From: JAQWRV01 sp045564915 | GTDB lineage: Bacteria > Pseudomonadota > Alphaproteobacteria > Rhodospirillales > Rhodospirillaceae | Length of the DNA stretch: 64,000 bases | Direction of reading: 5' to 3' | Assembly: GCA_045564915.1 (NCBI GenBank) | Contig: JBJLGL010000004.1 | Location: forward strand, 62,001 to 126,000 | Part shown: positions 43,457-53,042 of the stretch, piece by piece | Numbering within the stretch: position 1 is the stretch's first letter | How the letters are laid out: the number at the start of each line of letters is the position of its first letter | Notes under the pieces: model-generated | Told to the model about the DNA's origin: nothing | Seen by the model: only the letters and a program-made list of their open reading frames with translations | Database searches by the model: none | Program-made: the position numbers and the translations under genes

Positions 43457-44986
43457 TCAGCTATCGCCTCTTAGGGTAAGGTCATGATAATTCACAATTA
43501 AATTTACCGGCTTATATCCTTGTACCCGGCTGCTCAGGCCATCAAACATTACGGTGTCATGGAGGTAGAGCATGGGTGGATCGTCATGATAGGCTTTAAT
43601 GAGTTGCCGAACGAGGCGCACACGCTTTTCCGGATCCCATTCGCTTTGAGCTGCGCGGGTTATTGGCTCTAGGTCTGAGCGGCAGTGCCAAAGGGCGCGG
43701 TGGAAACAAGCGATAAATGGCCGCAATGCATCCAGGCTGGGTTTGGTATTGAAATCCATATTGAAACCTTCACCAGTCCAACCACCAAAATTAAACTTAC
43801 TGATCATGTCCTGAATTGTGATTGACTTGACTTCGAAGTCGATACCGACGCGTCTTAGATCCTGCCCGATGGCTTGATAAATAGCGGCATCCGCAGCAGC
43901 ACCACCGGCAGCCAGTTCGACGATTAATTTAAAGCCATCTCCATAGCCGGCCTCTTTTATAAGTTTTGTCGCCCTACCGGGGTCATAGTTCCAGGCTGGT
44001 AATAAAGGATCCCAGCCAATCGCGTTGGCAGGTGTTGCTTGAGTTGCTGGCCGGGTGCCATTCTGTAGTAGAGCTGCAATATAAGCTTGGCGATTAACTG
44101 CAAAATTCAGAGCACGGCGCACTTTGGGGTTAGCAATTGGTCCACCTTTATTCATTATGAATGCAATACCCATAGCTCCGGCGCCTTGGCTCACGTGATG
44201 GCTGTGTCCAGCAGTAGCAAGGATATCAATTGCATCTGGACTAATTACGAGTCCGATATCGATAGCGCCTGCAAGAATGCCTTGGCTACGGGCTGTCGGA
44301 TCACTCAGCTGGTTGATTTCTAAACGATCAAATCCTGGCTTTTTCAAGCCCTTGCGAAAGGCGCTGAGGTTAATTTTGGCTGGACCCCACCGATCAACCT
44401 TGTAGGGACCTGATCCAATAGGCTCCAATGCGAATGCTTCGGCTCCCAATACATTCCAGTGTTTGGGTGCTACCACGCGGATTATTCCCAACTCCGCTGG
44501 CAACATTAGATTTGGAAAATGTGTCTTTATCTCGACGGTAAGCGGACCGAGTGCGCGCACAGAAGCAATCGAACTTGCAATACGTGACAAGGATTCACGG
44601 CGTCCTTCGTCTGAGATTAAGTAAGATAGCGTGTTTATAACAGCAGCAGCATTGAATGGCTCGCCATTATGAAATTGTATGCCGCGTTGTAGTTGGAAAT
44701 GCCAAGTCGTTGGATTGACGGGTTGCCAACTCTGCATAAGCCAAGGTCGAACTACGGCGTCGGGTCCAACCATGGTCAATGGATCGAATATGGCGGACCA
44801 GGTATAGAGTTCCGATGAGCTGGTGGAACGGTGCACGTTACCAAGTGCTACAGGTAGTGTTTGAACGGCAACACTCAGGCGTGTATCAGCCTGAGGCTGA
44901 AGAGCTAGAAACATAGTTAAGCCAAAAGCTAGGCTAAGTTTCAGGAGGGCATTGCACCAGGGTAAGGGCGGAGTACGATAAGCCAT
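43457..44986 (-). CDS. Peptide/nickel-type ABC solute-binding protein, orphan (first)
   Basis: The 509-residue family 5 (DppA/OppA-like) binding protein has a signal peptide and shows SWQPVNPTTWHFQLQRGIQFHNGEPFNAAAVI near 85-115, which is the family hallmark segment. Later segments are FAVNRQAYIAALLQNGT near 295 and ATKLIKEAGYGDGF near 345. It would bind an oligopeptide, or a related solute, in the periplasm. No ABC permease or ATPase genes lie in the window, so it depends on components elsewhere. A paralogue is at 51280-52791. It is divergent from the RraA gene with only 29 bases between the starts. Confidence 0.85.
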   Translation of the reverse strand: MAYRTPPLPWCNALLKLSLAFGLTMFLALQPQADTRLSVAVQTLPVALGNVHRSTSSSELYTWSAIFDPLTMVGPDAVVRPWLMQSWQPVNPTTWHFQLQRGIQFHNGEPFNAAAVINTLSYLISDEGRRESLSRIASSIASVRALGPLTVEIKTHFPNLMLPAELGIIRVVAPKHWNVLGAEAFALEPIGSGPYKVDRWGPAKINLSAFRKGLKKPGFDRLEINQLSDPTARSQGILAGAIDIGLVISPDAIDILATAGHSHHVSQGAGAMGIAFIMNKGGPIANPKVRRALNFAVNRQAYIAALLQNGTRPATQATPANAIGWDPLLPAWNYDPGRATKLIKEAGYGDGFKLIVELAAGGAAADAAIYQAIGQDLRRVGIDFEVKSITIQDMISKFNFGGWTGEGFNMDFNTKPSLDALRPFIACFHRALWHCRSDLEPITRAAQSEWDPEKRVRLVRQLIKAYHDDPPMLYLHDTVMFDGLSSRVQGYKPVNLIVNYHDLTLRGDS

Positions 44987-45015
44987 CTGACTAGATTAGC
45001 GGAGAGGCTGCGGCT

Positions 45016-45690
45016 ATGCACGAGATCATCACAGACTTTGAAAGACCAGAGCTGGCTTTAATTGAGAAAGTGTCCAGGCAACATGTGGGTGTCGCTGGTT
45101 TTGAGGCAGGTCCTCGGCAGGTAGCGCATCCTGATATTAAGCCACTAAACCCTAAATGGCGGATTTGTGGTCCTGCGTTTACTGTTCGTTCCGACCATTG
45201 GGATGACAGGTTAATGGGTGAGTTAGCGCCAAAATATGCAAAGCCGGGTGATATTCTGGTTGTGGATGCTGGCGGGCATACAGAAATAGCTGCCTGGGGT
45301 ATGTCGATGACCATTGCGGCAGCTAGCGTCGGCGTCTCTGGGATTGTTATAGATGGTAGTTGTATGAACTCAGCCTTGTTGGCAAGGGAGCGGCCCCAGA
45401 TTCCACTATTTGTGCGTGGCGTTTCAGCAACTGCTAAGGGGTCGGAGCAGCCGGGATCTTTGAACGTACCTGTGCATTGTGGCGGTGTCATCGTTTATCC
45501 AGGTGATATTGTTCTTGCAGACTCGGACGGGGTTGTGTTTATGCGTCCTGCTATGGCTGAGAAAATCGTTACCGCCGCAGAAGCTCATGATCAGAGGTCT
45601 AAAAGCGATAACAAGCAAAATATTCCGTACTACGAGAGTAGAAATAGTGAGGCCAAAGTCCGAGCCTTTGGTACAGCTGTATGGAAGTAA
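45016..45690 (+). CDS. RraA-family protein with altered active site
   Basis: The 224-residue protein matches the RraA/HMG aldolase fold: GPAFTVRS near 52-59, GDILVVDAGGHTEIAAWGMSM near 78-97, and GVSGIVIDG near 106-114. In HMG/CHA aldolases and related 4-carboxy-4-hydroxy-2-oxoadipate aldolases an Arg-Asp pair follows (DGxxRD). Here the residues are Met117-Asn118 (DGSCMNSA), so aldol cleavage is unlikely by the usual means. A GGAGAGG-type site precedes ATG 45016. Role unknown; other subfamilies regulate RNase E or decarboxylate oxaloacetate. It is divergent from the solute-binding protein. Confidence 0.82.
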   Translation: MHEIITDFERPELALIEKVSRQHVGVAGFEAGPRQVAHPDIKPLNPKWRICGPAFTVRSDHWDDRLMGELAPKYAKPGDILVVDAGGHTEIAAWGMSMTIAAASVGVSGIVIDGSCMNSALLARERPQIPLFVRGVSATAKGSEQPGSLNVPVHCGGVIVYPGDIVLADSDGVVFMRPAMAEKIVTAAEAHDQRSKSDNKQNIPYYESRNSEAKVRAFGTAVWK

Positions 45691-45773
45691 CCTGAAATCG
45701 TAGCGTTGCAAGAACGGAGGCTCTTTTTCCGCCTACTTGCACTTAGTCTCGAGGCTCTATACACGCTCCAAGC

Positions 45774-47591
45774 ATGACGACTCCCCCGCTCCTAACGTTG
45801 AAAGACATATATTTATCCTATGGCGGTGACCCTGTGTTGCAGGGAGCAGAACTGATGGTCTTGCCTGGAGAGACTGTTTGCCTGGTGGGCCGCAATGGTT
45901 CAGGTAAGTCTACACTTTTGAAGATTGCAGCGGGCCTAGTAGATTCAGAGGAAGGAGACCGATTTGTCCGTCCCGGCACTACTATCCGCTATTTGCCACA
46001 AGAGCCCGATCTGGCTGGTTACGTAGATACCCTATCCTATGTCCAGGGTGGAGTTGAACTGGGAGATGACCCCCATAGGCCCACATACCTTCTTAATCAA
46101 CTAGGTCTTACTGGCACTGAAATTCCTTCCAACTTGTCTGGTGGAGAGGCTAGACGAGCTGCACTTGCGCGTATTCTAGCCCCCCGGCCTGATATACTTT
46201 TGCTGGATGAGCCTACTAATCACCTTGACCTTCCAACTATCGAATGGCTGGAGAAAGAATTACGAGACCTTCGGCGGGCGCTCGTTATAGTCAGTCATGA
46301 CCGCCGCTTTCTTGAAAGGCTCTCACAGGCTACCGTGTGGTTAGATCGTGGCCAAACGCGTCGCCTAAGCAAAGGTTTTACAAAGTTTGAGGAGTGGCGC
46401 GACGGCATAATCGACAATGAAGATCGAACACAAAAAAAACTCGGGCGCAAGATTCTCAGGGAAGAACATTGGCTACGTTATGGGGTTACGGCCAGACGCA
46501 AGCGCAATATTAGGCGTTTAGAGAATTTGCATAATTTACGCCTGGAACGCCGCGACAACAGGAAGCGAATTGGGAATGTAAAATTCGAAAGGGCTGAAGC
46601 CGAGGTCTCAAGTAAGCTGGTGATTGAAGCGAAAGCTGTTTCTATGGCATTTGGTGATGCCATAATTGCAGATAATTTTTCAATTCGAATAAAACGCGGT
46701 GATCGGCTTGGAATTATTGGTACAAACGGCGCCGGCAAAACGACACTCCTGAAAATATTGTCAGGCGTGTTGAAGCCTGATGCGGGGCGAGTTCGGATGG
46801 GGACTTTTCTGGAGATTGCAACTATGGATCAAGCGAGAGAGTCCTTGAATCCTGATTGGACAGTCCGCCAGGCTTTGACTGACGACACTGGTGATTACGT
46901 CAATGTCCAGGGTGTAGACCGGCATGTTATCGGCTACATGAAAGACTTCCTATTTACTCCGGACATGGCTGACACTCCAATTGCTGTAATGTCAGGAGGT
47001 GAGCGAGGCCGGCTTATGTTGGCTAGGGCTTTAGCAAGGAAATCTAACGTTCTCATTCTCGACGAACCAACCAATGATCTAGATCTAGAGACATTAGATC
47101 TGTTGCAGGAGGCTCTAAGCAAATATGAAGGGACTATGATCTTAGTCACCCACGATAGAGATTTTCTCGACAGGGTGGTTACGTCAGTAGTTGTTGCAGA
47201 AGGCCAGGGAAGATGGATTGAATACGCCGGTGGCTATACAGATATGATCTCTCAGCGTGGAGCTGATATTGAGGCACAGCTTAGTGTAAGAAAGTCAAAG
47301 GTAGCGTCAAGTAATCAAAAAAATAGGCAAACTGTAAAAGACAAAAAACAGAAGCTCTCATTTAAGGAGAAATACGCTTTGGAGATGCTTCCAGGGGAGA
47401 TAGACACCCTGCAAGCAGAAATTAGGCGCCTACGTGTACTCCTAGAAAATCCGAATCTCTATATTGAGGACCCACAAGTTTATAATGTTGCACTTCTAGA
47501 TCTCCAGGAGGCTGAAGCGCGACTAGCCGTAGCTGAGCGCGACTGGCTAGAGCTTGAAATATTGCGGGAAAGTATCGAGCAATCCGGATAA
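45774..47591 (+). CDS. uup: ABC-F family ATPase Uup
   Basis: A 605-residue soluble protein with two ABC cassettes. Walker A motifs are GRNGSGKSTLL and GTNGAGKTTLL; signature motifs are LSGGEARRAALAR and MSGGERGRLMLAR; Walker B motifs are ILLLDEPTNHLD and VLILDEPTNDLD. The Uup-type linker EEHWLRYGVTARRKRNIRRL and a C-terminal coiled coil (FKEKYALEMLPGEIDTLQAEIRRLRVLLE) are clear. Uup acts on ribosomes/DNA precise excision, not in transport. It has no membrane segments. It lies about 80 bases after the RraA gene, likely as a separate gene. Confidence 0.93.
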   Translation: MTTPPLLTLKDIYLSYGGDPVLQGAELMVLPGETVCLVGRNGSGKSTLLKIAAGLVDSEEGDRFVRPGTTIRYLPQEPDLAGYVDTLSYVQGGVELGDDPHRPTYLLNQLGLTGTEIPSNLSGGEARRAALARILAPRPDILLLDEPTNHLDLPTIEWLEKELRDLRRALVIVSHDRRFLERLSQATVWLDRGQTRRLSKGFTKFEEWRDGIIDNEDRTQKKLGRKILREEHWLRYGVTARRKRNIRRLENLHNLRLERRDNRKRIGNVKFERAEAEVSSKLVIEAKAVSMAFGDAIIADNFSIRIKRGDRLGIIGTNGAGKTTLLKILSGVLKPDAGRVRMGTFLEIATMDQARESLNPDWTVRQALTDDTGDYVNVQGVDRHVIGYMKDFLFTPDMADTPIAVMSGGERGRLMLARALARKSNVLILDEPTNDLDLETLDLLQEALSKYEGTMILVTHDRDFLDRVVTSVVVAEGQGRWIEYAGGYTDMISQRGADIEAQLSVRKSKVASSNQKNRQTVKDKKQKLSFKEKYALEMLPGEIDTLQAEIRRLRVLLENPNLYIEDPQVYNVALLDLQEAEARLAVAERDWLELEILRESIEQSG

Positions 47592-47838
47592 AAGGTAAGG
47601 GCTAGCATTCAAGAGAGAGTTGCGCGGCTGTTTTGATCTTCAACCTGAACTACATCACAACGAAAAATCACCGCTTCAAAATATCTGAGCAATGACGGAG
47701 TCCTCTAACAGGAATCCGAAATTACTCAAAGGAAGAAAGAAAAATAAAATATAACCTCGGGCTAACGTATATAGGAAAGTGTTGGTGACGTGATAACATA
47801 TTATGCATCACAATGATTGGTGCGTTTGGGAGGGAGTA

Positions 47839-49353
47839 ATGGGATTGATGTTGCCACGTTTTCTGAGCATGTCAGCCGCGGCTGCTGTTCTATTGGTATC
47901 TATAACGGCATCAACAGCGATTGCAAAATCCGCGGTAAATCCAACACCTAATCTTGGGTTTATTGAATTTCCTAATTCGGGCAACAGGTCTGCACAAGCT
48001 GTATTTCTGACCGGCGTGAAAGCATTACATAATTTTGAATTTGAGGATGCCAGTGAAGCCTTTCTGTTGGCGCAAATAGCAGACCCTACTTTTGCACTTG
48101 CTTACTGGGGCGAGGCAATGAGTCTGAACCAACCATTATGGGCCCGACAGGACAAGACTGCTGCGCTCGCTGTGCTAGGCCGTTTTGCACCTACGCCCGC
48201 GGCCCGTAAATCAAGGATACCAGTTGGCACCGAGCGAGGGCTGATGGAGGCTGTCGATATCCTATATGGGCAAGGGGACAAACTGTCTCGCGACATCGCC
48301 TATGCAGAGGCGATGTCTAAATTGCATAAGACTTATCCTCGGCATGATGAAATTGCCACGCTTTATGCACTATCATTGTTGGGAACGGTCCGGCCTGGAG
48401 ATATTGGTTTTAGGCGCCAAATCCTAGCCGGTTCTATTGCGATGAAGGTCCTTGAACGCAATCCAGATCATCCAGGTGCTGCGCATTTTATTATTCATGC
48501 GTTTGATGATCCTGACCACGCTATTCTAGCGTTGCCCGCTGCGCTGGCTTATGCGGATATAGCCCCTGATGCGTCACACGCCCTCCATATGCCTTCCCAT
48601 ATTTTTCTACAACTGGGTATGTGGGACGGCGTTGTTGCGTCAAACGATGTCTCTTATAAAGCTGCTCTCAATCATGCGGAAATTAAGAATATTAGCCGTG
48701 GAGGGTCTGAATACCATGCTTTGCAGTGGTATCATTACGGTCAACTCCAGCGCGGTAATCTAGAAGGTGCTGAGTGGGCTCTTGATGAGGCTCTACGTAC
48801 GCTGGAGGCCTTTCAGACAGCCCGTGTGCGCAATGCTACAATGATGATAGTAGCGAGACATTACATTGAAACAGAAAAGTGGGCGGGCTTTGATTTTTCT
48901 ATGATTACCGACCTCGATCGGACCCATGCGAATCTCCAATTCGCAGTTGGTCTTAGTGCTGCCCACAGAGGGCAGTTTGATCAGGCAATGATGGCGATAG
49001 AAAATCTATCTGATCTTCGCCAGAAACGCGCACAGAATCCTTCCACTGCTTATAACTCTAAAATTATCCATATTGGTGAAATGGAGCTGAAAGCAGTACT
49101 GGCTGTATTAGCAGGTGATGATGCTGCAGCTGAGCGCCATATGATAGGAGCTATAGAGATAGAAGAGACACTTAATGCTCCATCTGGACCACCTTTTCCT
49201 ATGAAGCCTGCATTTGAAATGTACGGAGAGTTTCTTGTCGAGAAGGGGCGCTACTATGAAGCGGCTAGGCAGTTTAATAAAGTTCTTGAGCGGGCACCCA
49301 ATCGCACAAAATCAATCCAGGGGCTTGAATGGGCGCTGTCTAACATGGAGTAA
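47839..49353 (+). CDS. Exported TPR-repeat protein
   Basis: The 504-residue protein begins with a signal peptide (MGLMLPRFLSMSAAAAVLLVSITASTAIA). The rest is helical with TPR-like repeats, for example FLTGVKALHNFEFEDASEAFLLAQIADPTFALAYWGEA, AAHFIIHAFDDPDHAILALPAALAYADIAPDA, and YEAARQFNKVLERAPNRTKSIQGLEWAL at the C-terminus. Start at 47839 has GGGAGGGAG just upstream; the frame is open to 47803. Such proteins are often annotated as tetratricopeptide proteins near tannase-type or peptide genes with unknown roles. It is likely a scaffold in the periplasm. Confidence 0.8.
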   Translation: MGLMLPRFLSMSAAAAVLLVSITASTAIAKSAVNPTPNLGFIEFPNSGNRSAQAVFLTGVKALHNFEFEDASEAFLLAQIADPTFALAYWGEAMSLNQPLWARQDKTAALAVLGRFAPTPAARKSRIPVGTERGLMEAVDILYGQGDKLSRDIAYAEAMSKLHKTYPRHDEIATLYALSLLGTVRPGDIGFRRQILAGSIAMKVLERNPDHPGAAHFIIHAFDDPDHAILALPAALAYADIAPDASHALHMPSHIFLQLGMWDGVVASNDVSYKAALNHAEIKNISRGGSEYHALQWYHYGQLQRGNLEGAEWALDEALRTLEAFQTARVRNATMMIVARHYIETEKWAGFDFSMITDLDRTHANLQFAVGLSAAHRGQFDQAMMAIENLSDLRQKRAQNPSTAYNSKIIHIGEMELKAVLAVLAGDDAAAERHMIGAIEIEETLNAPSGPPFPMKPAFEMYGEFLVEKGRYYEAARQFNKVLERAPNRTKSIQGLEWALSNME

Positions 49354-49458
49354 AAGGTGTCACTTTGTTGACTCGACCGGAGTATTGTACACAGGTCTCT
49401 ATAAGAGCACTTTATTATTGTTTATCGAAATAGAGGAAATCACTCTCCAAGGAGACCC

Positions 49459-50265
49459 ATGAACACTTATCTTCAGACAAACCTTAAGAACTGGGAAAGC
49501 CGCGTTCCTCTCCATTTGCGATCTTATCCTTTAGAAAAGTTCAAAGTTGGTTGGGATCCATTATTTTCTATAGAGGCCGAGGAGCTTGGTGATATCGAGG
49601 GTCTAAAAGTACTGCACCTACAATGTCATATAGGTATGGACTCTCTTGGCCTGGTCAGGCGCGGAGCTCATGTCACTGGATTAGATTTCTCACCCTCTGC
49701 TATCGGTGCGGCAAAGAAATTATCTCTCGAGACAGGTCTTCACGCTACATTTGTCGAGGGTGATGTGTATGCAGCACCAAAGCTAATCAATAAGAAATTT
49801 GATCTAGTCTATAGTACCTGGGGGACTATTACCTGGTTGCCAGACATAGCAAGATGGGCCGCCGTCATTGCCGCTATGCTTAAACGGGGTGGGAGGCTGT
49901 ATTTGTTGGATGGCCATCCATCCATGTTGGTGATGGAGGAGGAGAATGGTCAACTGGTACATAAGTATCCTTGGCGGACAGATCCAAAGTCACCTATGCA
50001 TTTCGACGAAGAGATCACTTATACAGGCGAAGCAATGCCAGAAGAGGCTAGTGGCAGTTACGACTGGGCGCATCCCTTGTCGGCTATTATAGTTAGTTTG
50101 CTGAATGAGGGCCTACGACTTGACTTTCTGCACGAGCACGAAAAAGTTTCCTGGCGATATGTCAACCTGATGGTGCCGGATAAAGACGAACCCCGCATGT
50201 ATCGGTTGCCAGATAATTTGCCGACGTTGCCTCTATCGTTCTCCCTTGGGGCGACAAAGCACTAA
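49459..50265 (+). CDS. Class I SAM-dependent methyltransferase
   Basis: The 268-residue cytoplasmic protein shows motif I as LKVLHLQCHIGMDSLGLVRRGAHVTGLDFS near 58-85, then FDLVYSTWGTITWLPDI and LKRGGRLYLLDGHPSM. HLQCHxGxDSL is a familiar signature of a UbiE/thiopurine-like methyltransferase subgroup. The substrate is unknown. It has AAGGAG six bases before ATG 49459. It is not linked to the exported methyltransferase at 12265, which has a different N-terminal region. Confidence 0.87.
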   Translation: MNTYLQTNLKNWESRVPLHLRSYPLEKFKVGWDPLFSIEAEELGDIEGLKVLHLQCHIGMDSLGLVRRGAHVTGLDFSPSAIGAAKKLSLETGLHATFVEGDVYAAPKLINKKFDLVYSTWGTITWLPDIARWAAVIAAMLKRGGRLYLLDGHPSMLVMEEENGQLVHKYPWRTDPKSPMHFDEEITYTGEAMPEEASGSYDWAHPLSAIIVSLLNEGLRLDFLHEHEKVSWRYVNLMVPDKDEPRMYRLPDNLPTLPLSFSLGATKH

Positions 50266-50375
50266 GATATGGCACACATGGTGGTTGAATGCGATTGCGT
50301 GATCTAACATTTTATCGTGTTCTTCGGCCTGCATGCTTTCTGCTCTCCAATGTAGTTGTAGTTTTGTTTAGTGGT

Positions 50376-51287
50376 CTATGGCTTTTCAGTTAGGGTATGC
50401 CCCTGATCTATTAGAATTTTTTGGATATCCGGCAGTTCTCTCTCGTTTATAGAAAGAGTAGGGGAACCTTTAGGCTTTATGAAAAGGGAGTCGACAATAA
50501 TGTCGGGCAACGGTGTCCCAGATAAGGTCTCAAGATCTGGAACCGCCTCGTAGAGTTTCCGATCCCAATTGGTCATTGTATAAAGTGCGTCTGAGATATC
50601 AGGTAAGGGGCTGCTATCCATACCAATGCCTTGACTATGGTACAAAAATCCTGGCCCTCCCAAGAGGCTCAGAAATGCTTGGAGGCTCTGCTCAAAATGC
50701 TCGACCTTGCCGACGAATAAGAACTTCTTGAGGTTTTCAACTGCCTGATCCAAGGTATCTTGGTTGCAGGGCTGGTTAGCCAATCTAAGTCCAGCCAACT
50801 GCCGTGTCTGCGGGTTGTCGATCAGCAATCCGCGGGCATTTAGATCTGTGATTGCCGCGCCATTTTCCCATCCTCCGCGTTCCACACCAAATCTATACAT
50901 GGATACTAACTGCGCTACCGGGTCTCTGATCATGGTGATGTACGCGGGCTCATTAGCAAAATCTTCAAATACGCCTACTGGTAAGTGACCCCGAAGATAC
51001 ACTGAGTTACGGTCTACAGATTCTAGATTGACAAGCGTTTCGTTCTTTTCACCGCCTAAGTACTGACCATATAAGGTGCCACGAATCCAGCATCCTTTTT
51101 CAGCGTCCGTGCGATTTGCAACAAAGTACTTATCGAGAATTGAAGAGAATGTGCGTCCAGCACATTTGGGCAGGTGAACAAAAACCAGCATACGACCACT
51201 AAGATCTGTGGTCTTATGTCCTGCAATCGCTCGAACCAAGGTGTGTTTTATCACCTTTTTATTCTGGTCTTTGCCATTCTTAGTCAT
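50376..51287 (-). CDS. Sulfotransferase-family protein
   Basis: About 303 residues with the PAPS 5'-phosphosulfate loop HLPKCAGRTFSSIL near 43-57 and the 3'-phosphate-binding region YITMIRDPVAQLVSMYRFGVE near 116-137. These transfer sulfate from PAPS to carbohydrate, lipid or small molecules. The layout is similar to bacterial glycan/Nod-factor sulfotransferases. ATG at 51287 overlaps the stop of the solute-binding protein by eight bases (a TTG at 51299 is in frame). The overlap implies co-translation with the upstream binding-protein gene, which is curious. Confidence 0.8.
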   Translation of the reverse strand: MTKNGKDQNKKVIKHTLVRAIAGHKTTDLSGRMLVFVHLPKCAGRTFSSILDKYFVANRTDAEKGCWIRGTLYGQYLGGEKNETLVNLESVDRNSVYLRGHLPVGVFEDFANEPAYITMIRDPVAQLVSMYRFGVERGGWENGAAITDLNARGLLIDNPQTRQLAGLRLANQPCNQDTLDQAVENLKKFLFVGKVEHFEQSLQAFLSLLGGPGFLYHSQGIGMDSSPLPDISDALYTMTNWDRKLYEAVPDLETLSGTPLPDIIVDSLFIKPKGSPTLSINERELPDIQKILIDQGHTLTEKP

Positions 51288-52791
51288 TTGTGAGATCAAT
51301 TGTGTGCAAGTTGATGAAAGCGTGACGGGGACGATAATTTATAACTCGATTTGATACACCATCCACTCCCGGCATTTCCCATAGATAAAGGCTAGTAGGT
51401 TCTTCGTGGTATAGCCTCACTAAAGCCTGCGTTTTTCTTAGTCGTGCCTCTAGATTGAATTCTTGCTCAGCATCTTCGATTAATGGCACCCATTCGGGGC
51501 GGCAATGCCATGGCGCCTTCCATAAGCAGGAATGAATTCGCAGAGGCCACAATACGTCCAGCGATGGCAGATTGTTGAAGTCCATACCAAAAGCAATACC
51601 TTTCCAGCCGCCTTGTCTTATCTTAGTGATATGCACTGTGTAGGGATAGGTGTTGAAGGTTACATTGACGCCAATCTCCGAGAGGTCGCTTGCAATCTGT
51701 AGATACCATGTTCCGTCACCAGCCATGGCCCCGGGCGTAATGTCGGCCGCCATGTCAAAGCCTTCAGGATACCCGGCCTGGGCTAGCAGCATCCGCGCTT
51801 TGTCAGGGTCATAGGGATATGGTTTGATAGTTGGGTCATATCCGAACGACGCTTTTACCGCGGCTTGTGCTGCTGGTTCGGTGGATCCGGCTAAAAGCAC
51901 ATCGATAATACGCTGTTTGTTAACCCCATAGTTCAGGGCCTGGCGAACACGGACATCTGCTACGGGTGAATCGACTATAGAATTGAAGGTGAGAAGTTGA
52001 ACGCGGCCTGACGGCCTAAAATTGAGTTTGGCACCGGCTTTTTCTAACAAAGGGCCGTCGTCAGGACCTATGTCAAACGCGATATCTAGCGCCCCTGTGA
52101 CCAAGCCCTGCAGGCGCGTCGTGATTTCTGGTACTGCTCGAAGTTCTATACGGTCAATAAGCGGTGGTCGCCATGATTTTGGGTTGGCAAGAAGGTTGAT
52201 ACGTGCGGTATCCCAGCGGTCTACAATAAATGGCCCGGAACCAACGGGCGCCATGCCAAACCCCTTCCTCCCGAGTGCAGCCCAGGGTCCCGGGGCAGGT
52301 ATGCGGATTCCAGCCAAGCGTCGTGGTAAAAGGATATTTGGTTTATCAGTGATGACCTCCAGTGTCAGATCGTTGACGGCTCGTGCGCTTCGCACATCAA
52401 TAACCGATTGCGCAACTACTTCGACTAGACCGTCACCTGTGGCAAAATACATCAAGGCTTTTGCGGCAGCATAAGCATCGTAGGGCTCTCCATTAGAGAA
52501 CATTACGCCGGGTCGAAGATAGAAGTGCCATGTGAGTGGATTAATTGGTTCCCAAGACTCGGCAACCCAAGGAATGACTTTTCCATTAATATCTATTTGG
52601 GTTAAGGAATCAAAAACTCCAAGACTGGCAACAAGTGTAGGAATTGTGATAGTGCCATAGGGATTCCCAAGGTCTTGCGACAAGCCAACGGCGCCCAAAT
52701 GCAGTACCTTTTCCGCTTCAGCCTGTCCTGGCGAGCAAATACTAAGTAGAATAGTAAGGGCGAGCCCGCAAAGGGTCTTGGGGTGATGCAT
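51280..52791 (-). CDS. Peptide/nickel-type ABC solute-binding protein, orphan (second)
   Basis: A 503-residue family 5 binding protein. Signal peptide MHHPKTLCGLALTILLSICS with cleavage after AEA. It shares the segment SWEPINPLTWHFYLRPGVMFSNGEPYDAYAAAKAL with its paralogue at 43457 and has LNYGVNKQRIIDVLLAGST and ARMLLAQAGYPEGFDM further along. No permease or ATPase genes are present. The start at 52791 is preferred because the signal peptide begins there; the frame is open to 52845. It is co-directional and overlapping with the sulfotransferase gene. Confidence 0.85.
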   Translation of the reverse strand: MHHPKTLCGLALTILLSICSPGQAEAEKVLHLGAVGLSQDLGNPYGTITIPTLVASLGVFDSLTQIDINGKVIPWVAESWEPINPLTWHFYLRPGVMFSNGEPYDAYAAAKALMYFATGDGLVEVVAQSVIDVRSARAVNDLTLEVITDKPNILLPRRLAGIRIPAPGPWAALGRKGFGMAPVGSGPFIVDRWDTARINLLANPKSWRPPLIDRIELRAVPEITTRLQGLVTGALDIAFDIGPDDGPLLEKAGAKLNFRPSGRVQLLTFNSIVDSPVADVRVRQALNYGVNKQRIIDVLLAGSTEPAAQAAVKASFGYDPTIKPYPYDPDKARMLLAQAGYPEGFDMAADITPGAMAGDGTWYLQIASDLSEIGVNVTFNTYPYTVHITKIRQGGWKGIAFGMDFNNLPSLDVLWPLRIHSCLWKAPWHCRPEWVPLIEDAEQEFNLEARLRKTQALVRLYHEEPTSLYLWEMPGVDGVSNRVINYRPRHAFINLHTIDLTND

Positions 52792-53042
52792 TGTTTTGAC
52801 CAATTTCAATAACTGAACTCCGGTAATATCATTATCTTGGACCATTCTGCGTTCTTAGGGCCTCGTCTGCAATCACGCTTGTAATTACCCCCAACTCATG
52901 GAGTAACCTAGGGTAACGGCAATCAACTCATTAGGGATGCTCCGTATGCGCATTAGTCTATTAGAACAAACTGCATTAGTTGCTGGTTTCATCAGAGAAA
53001 GCGGCGCAATACCGTCAGCATTTCAAACTCTAGGCATTCTAC

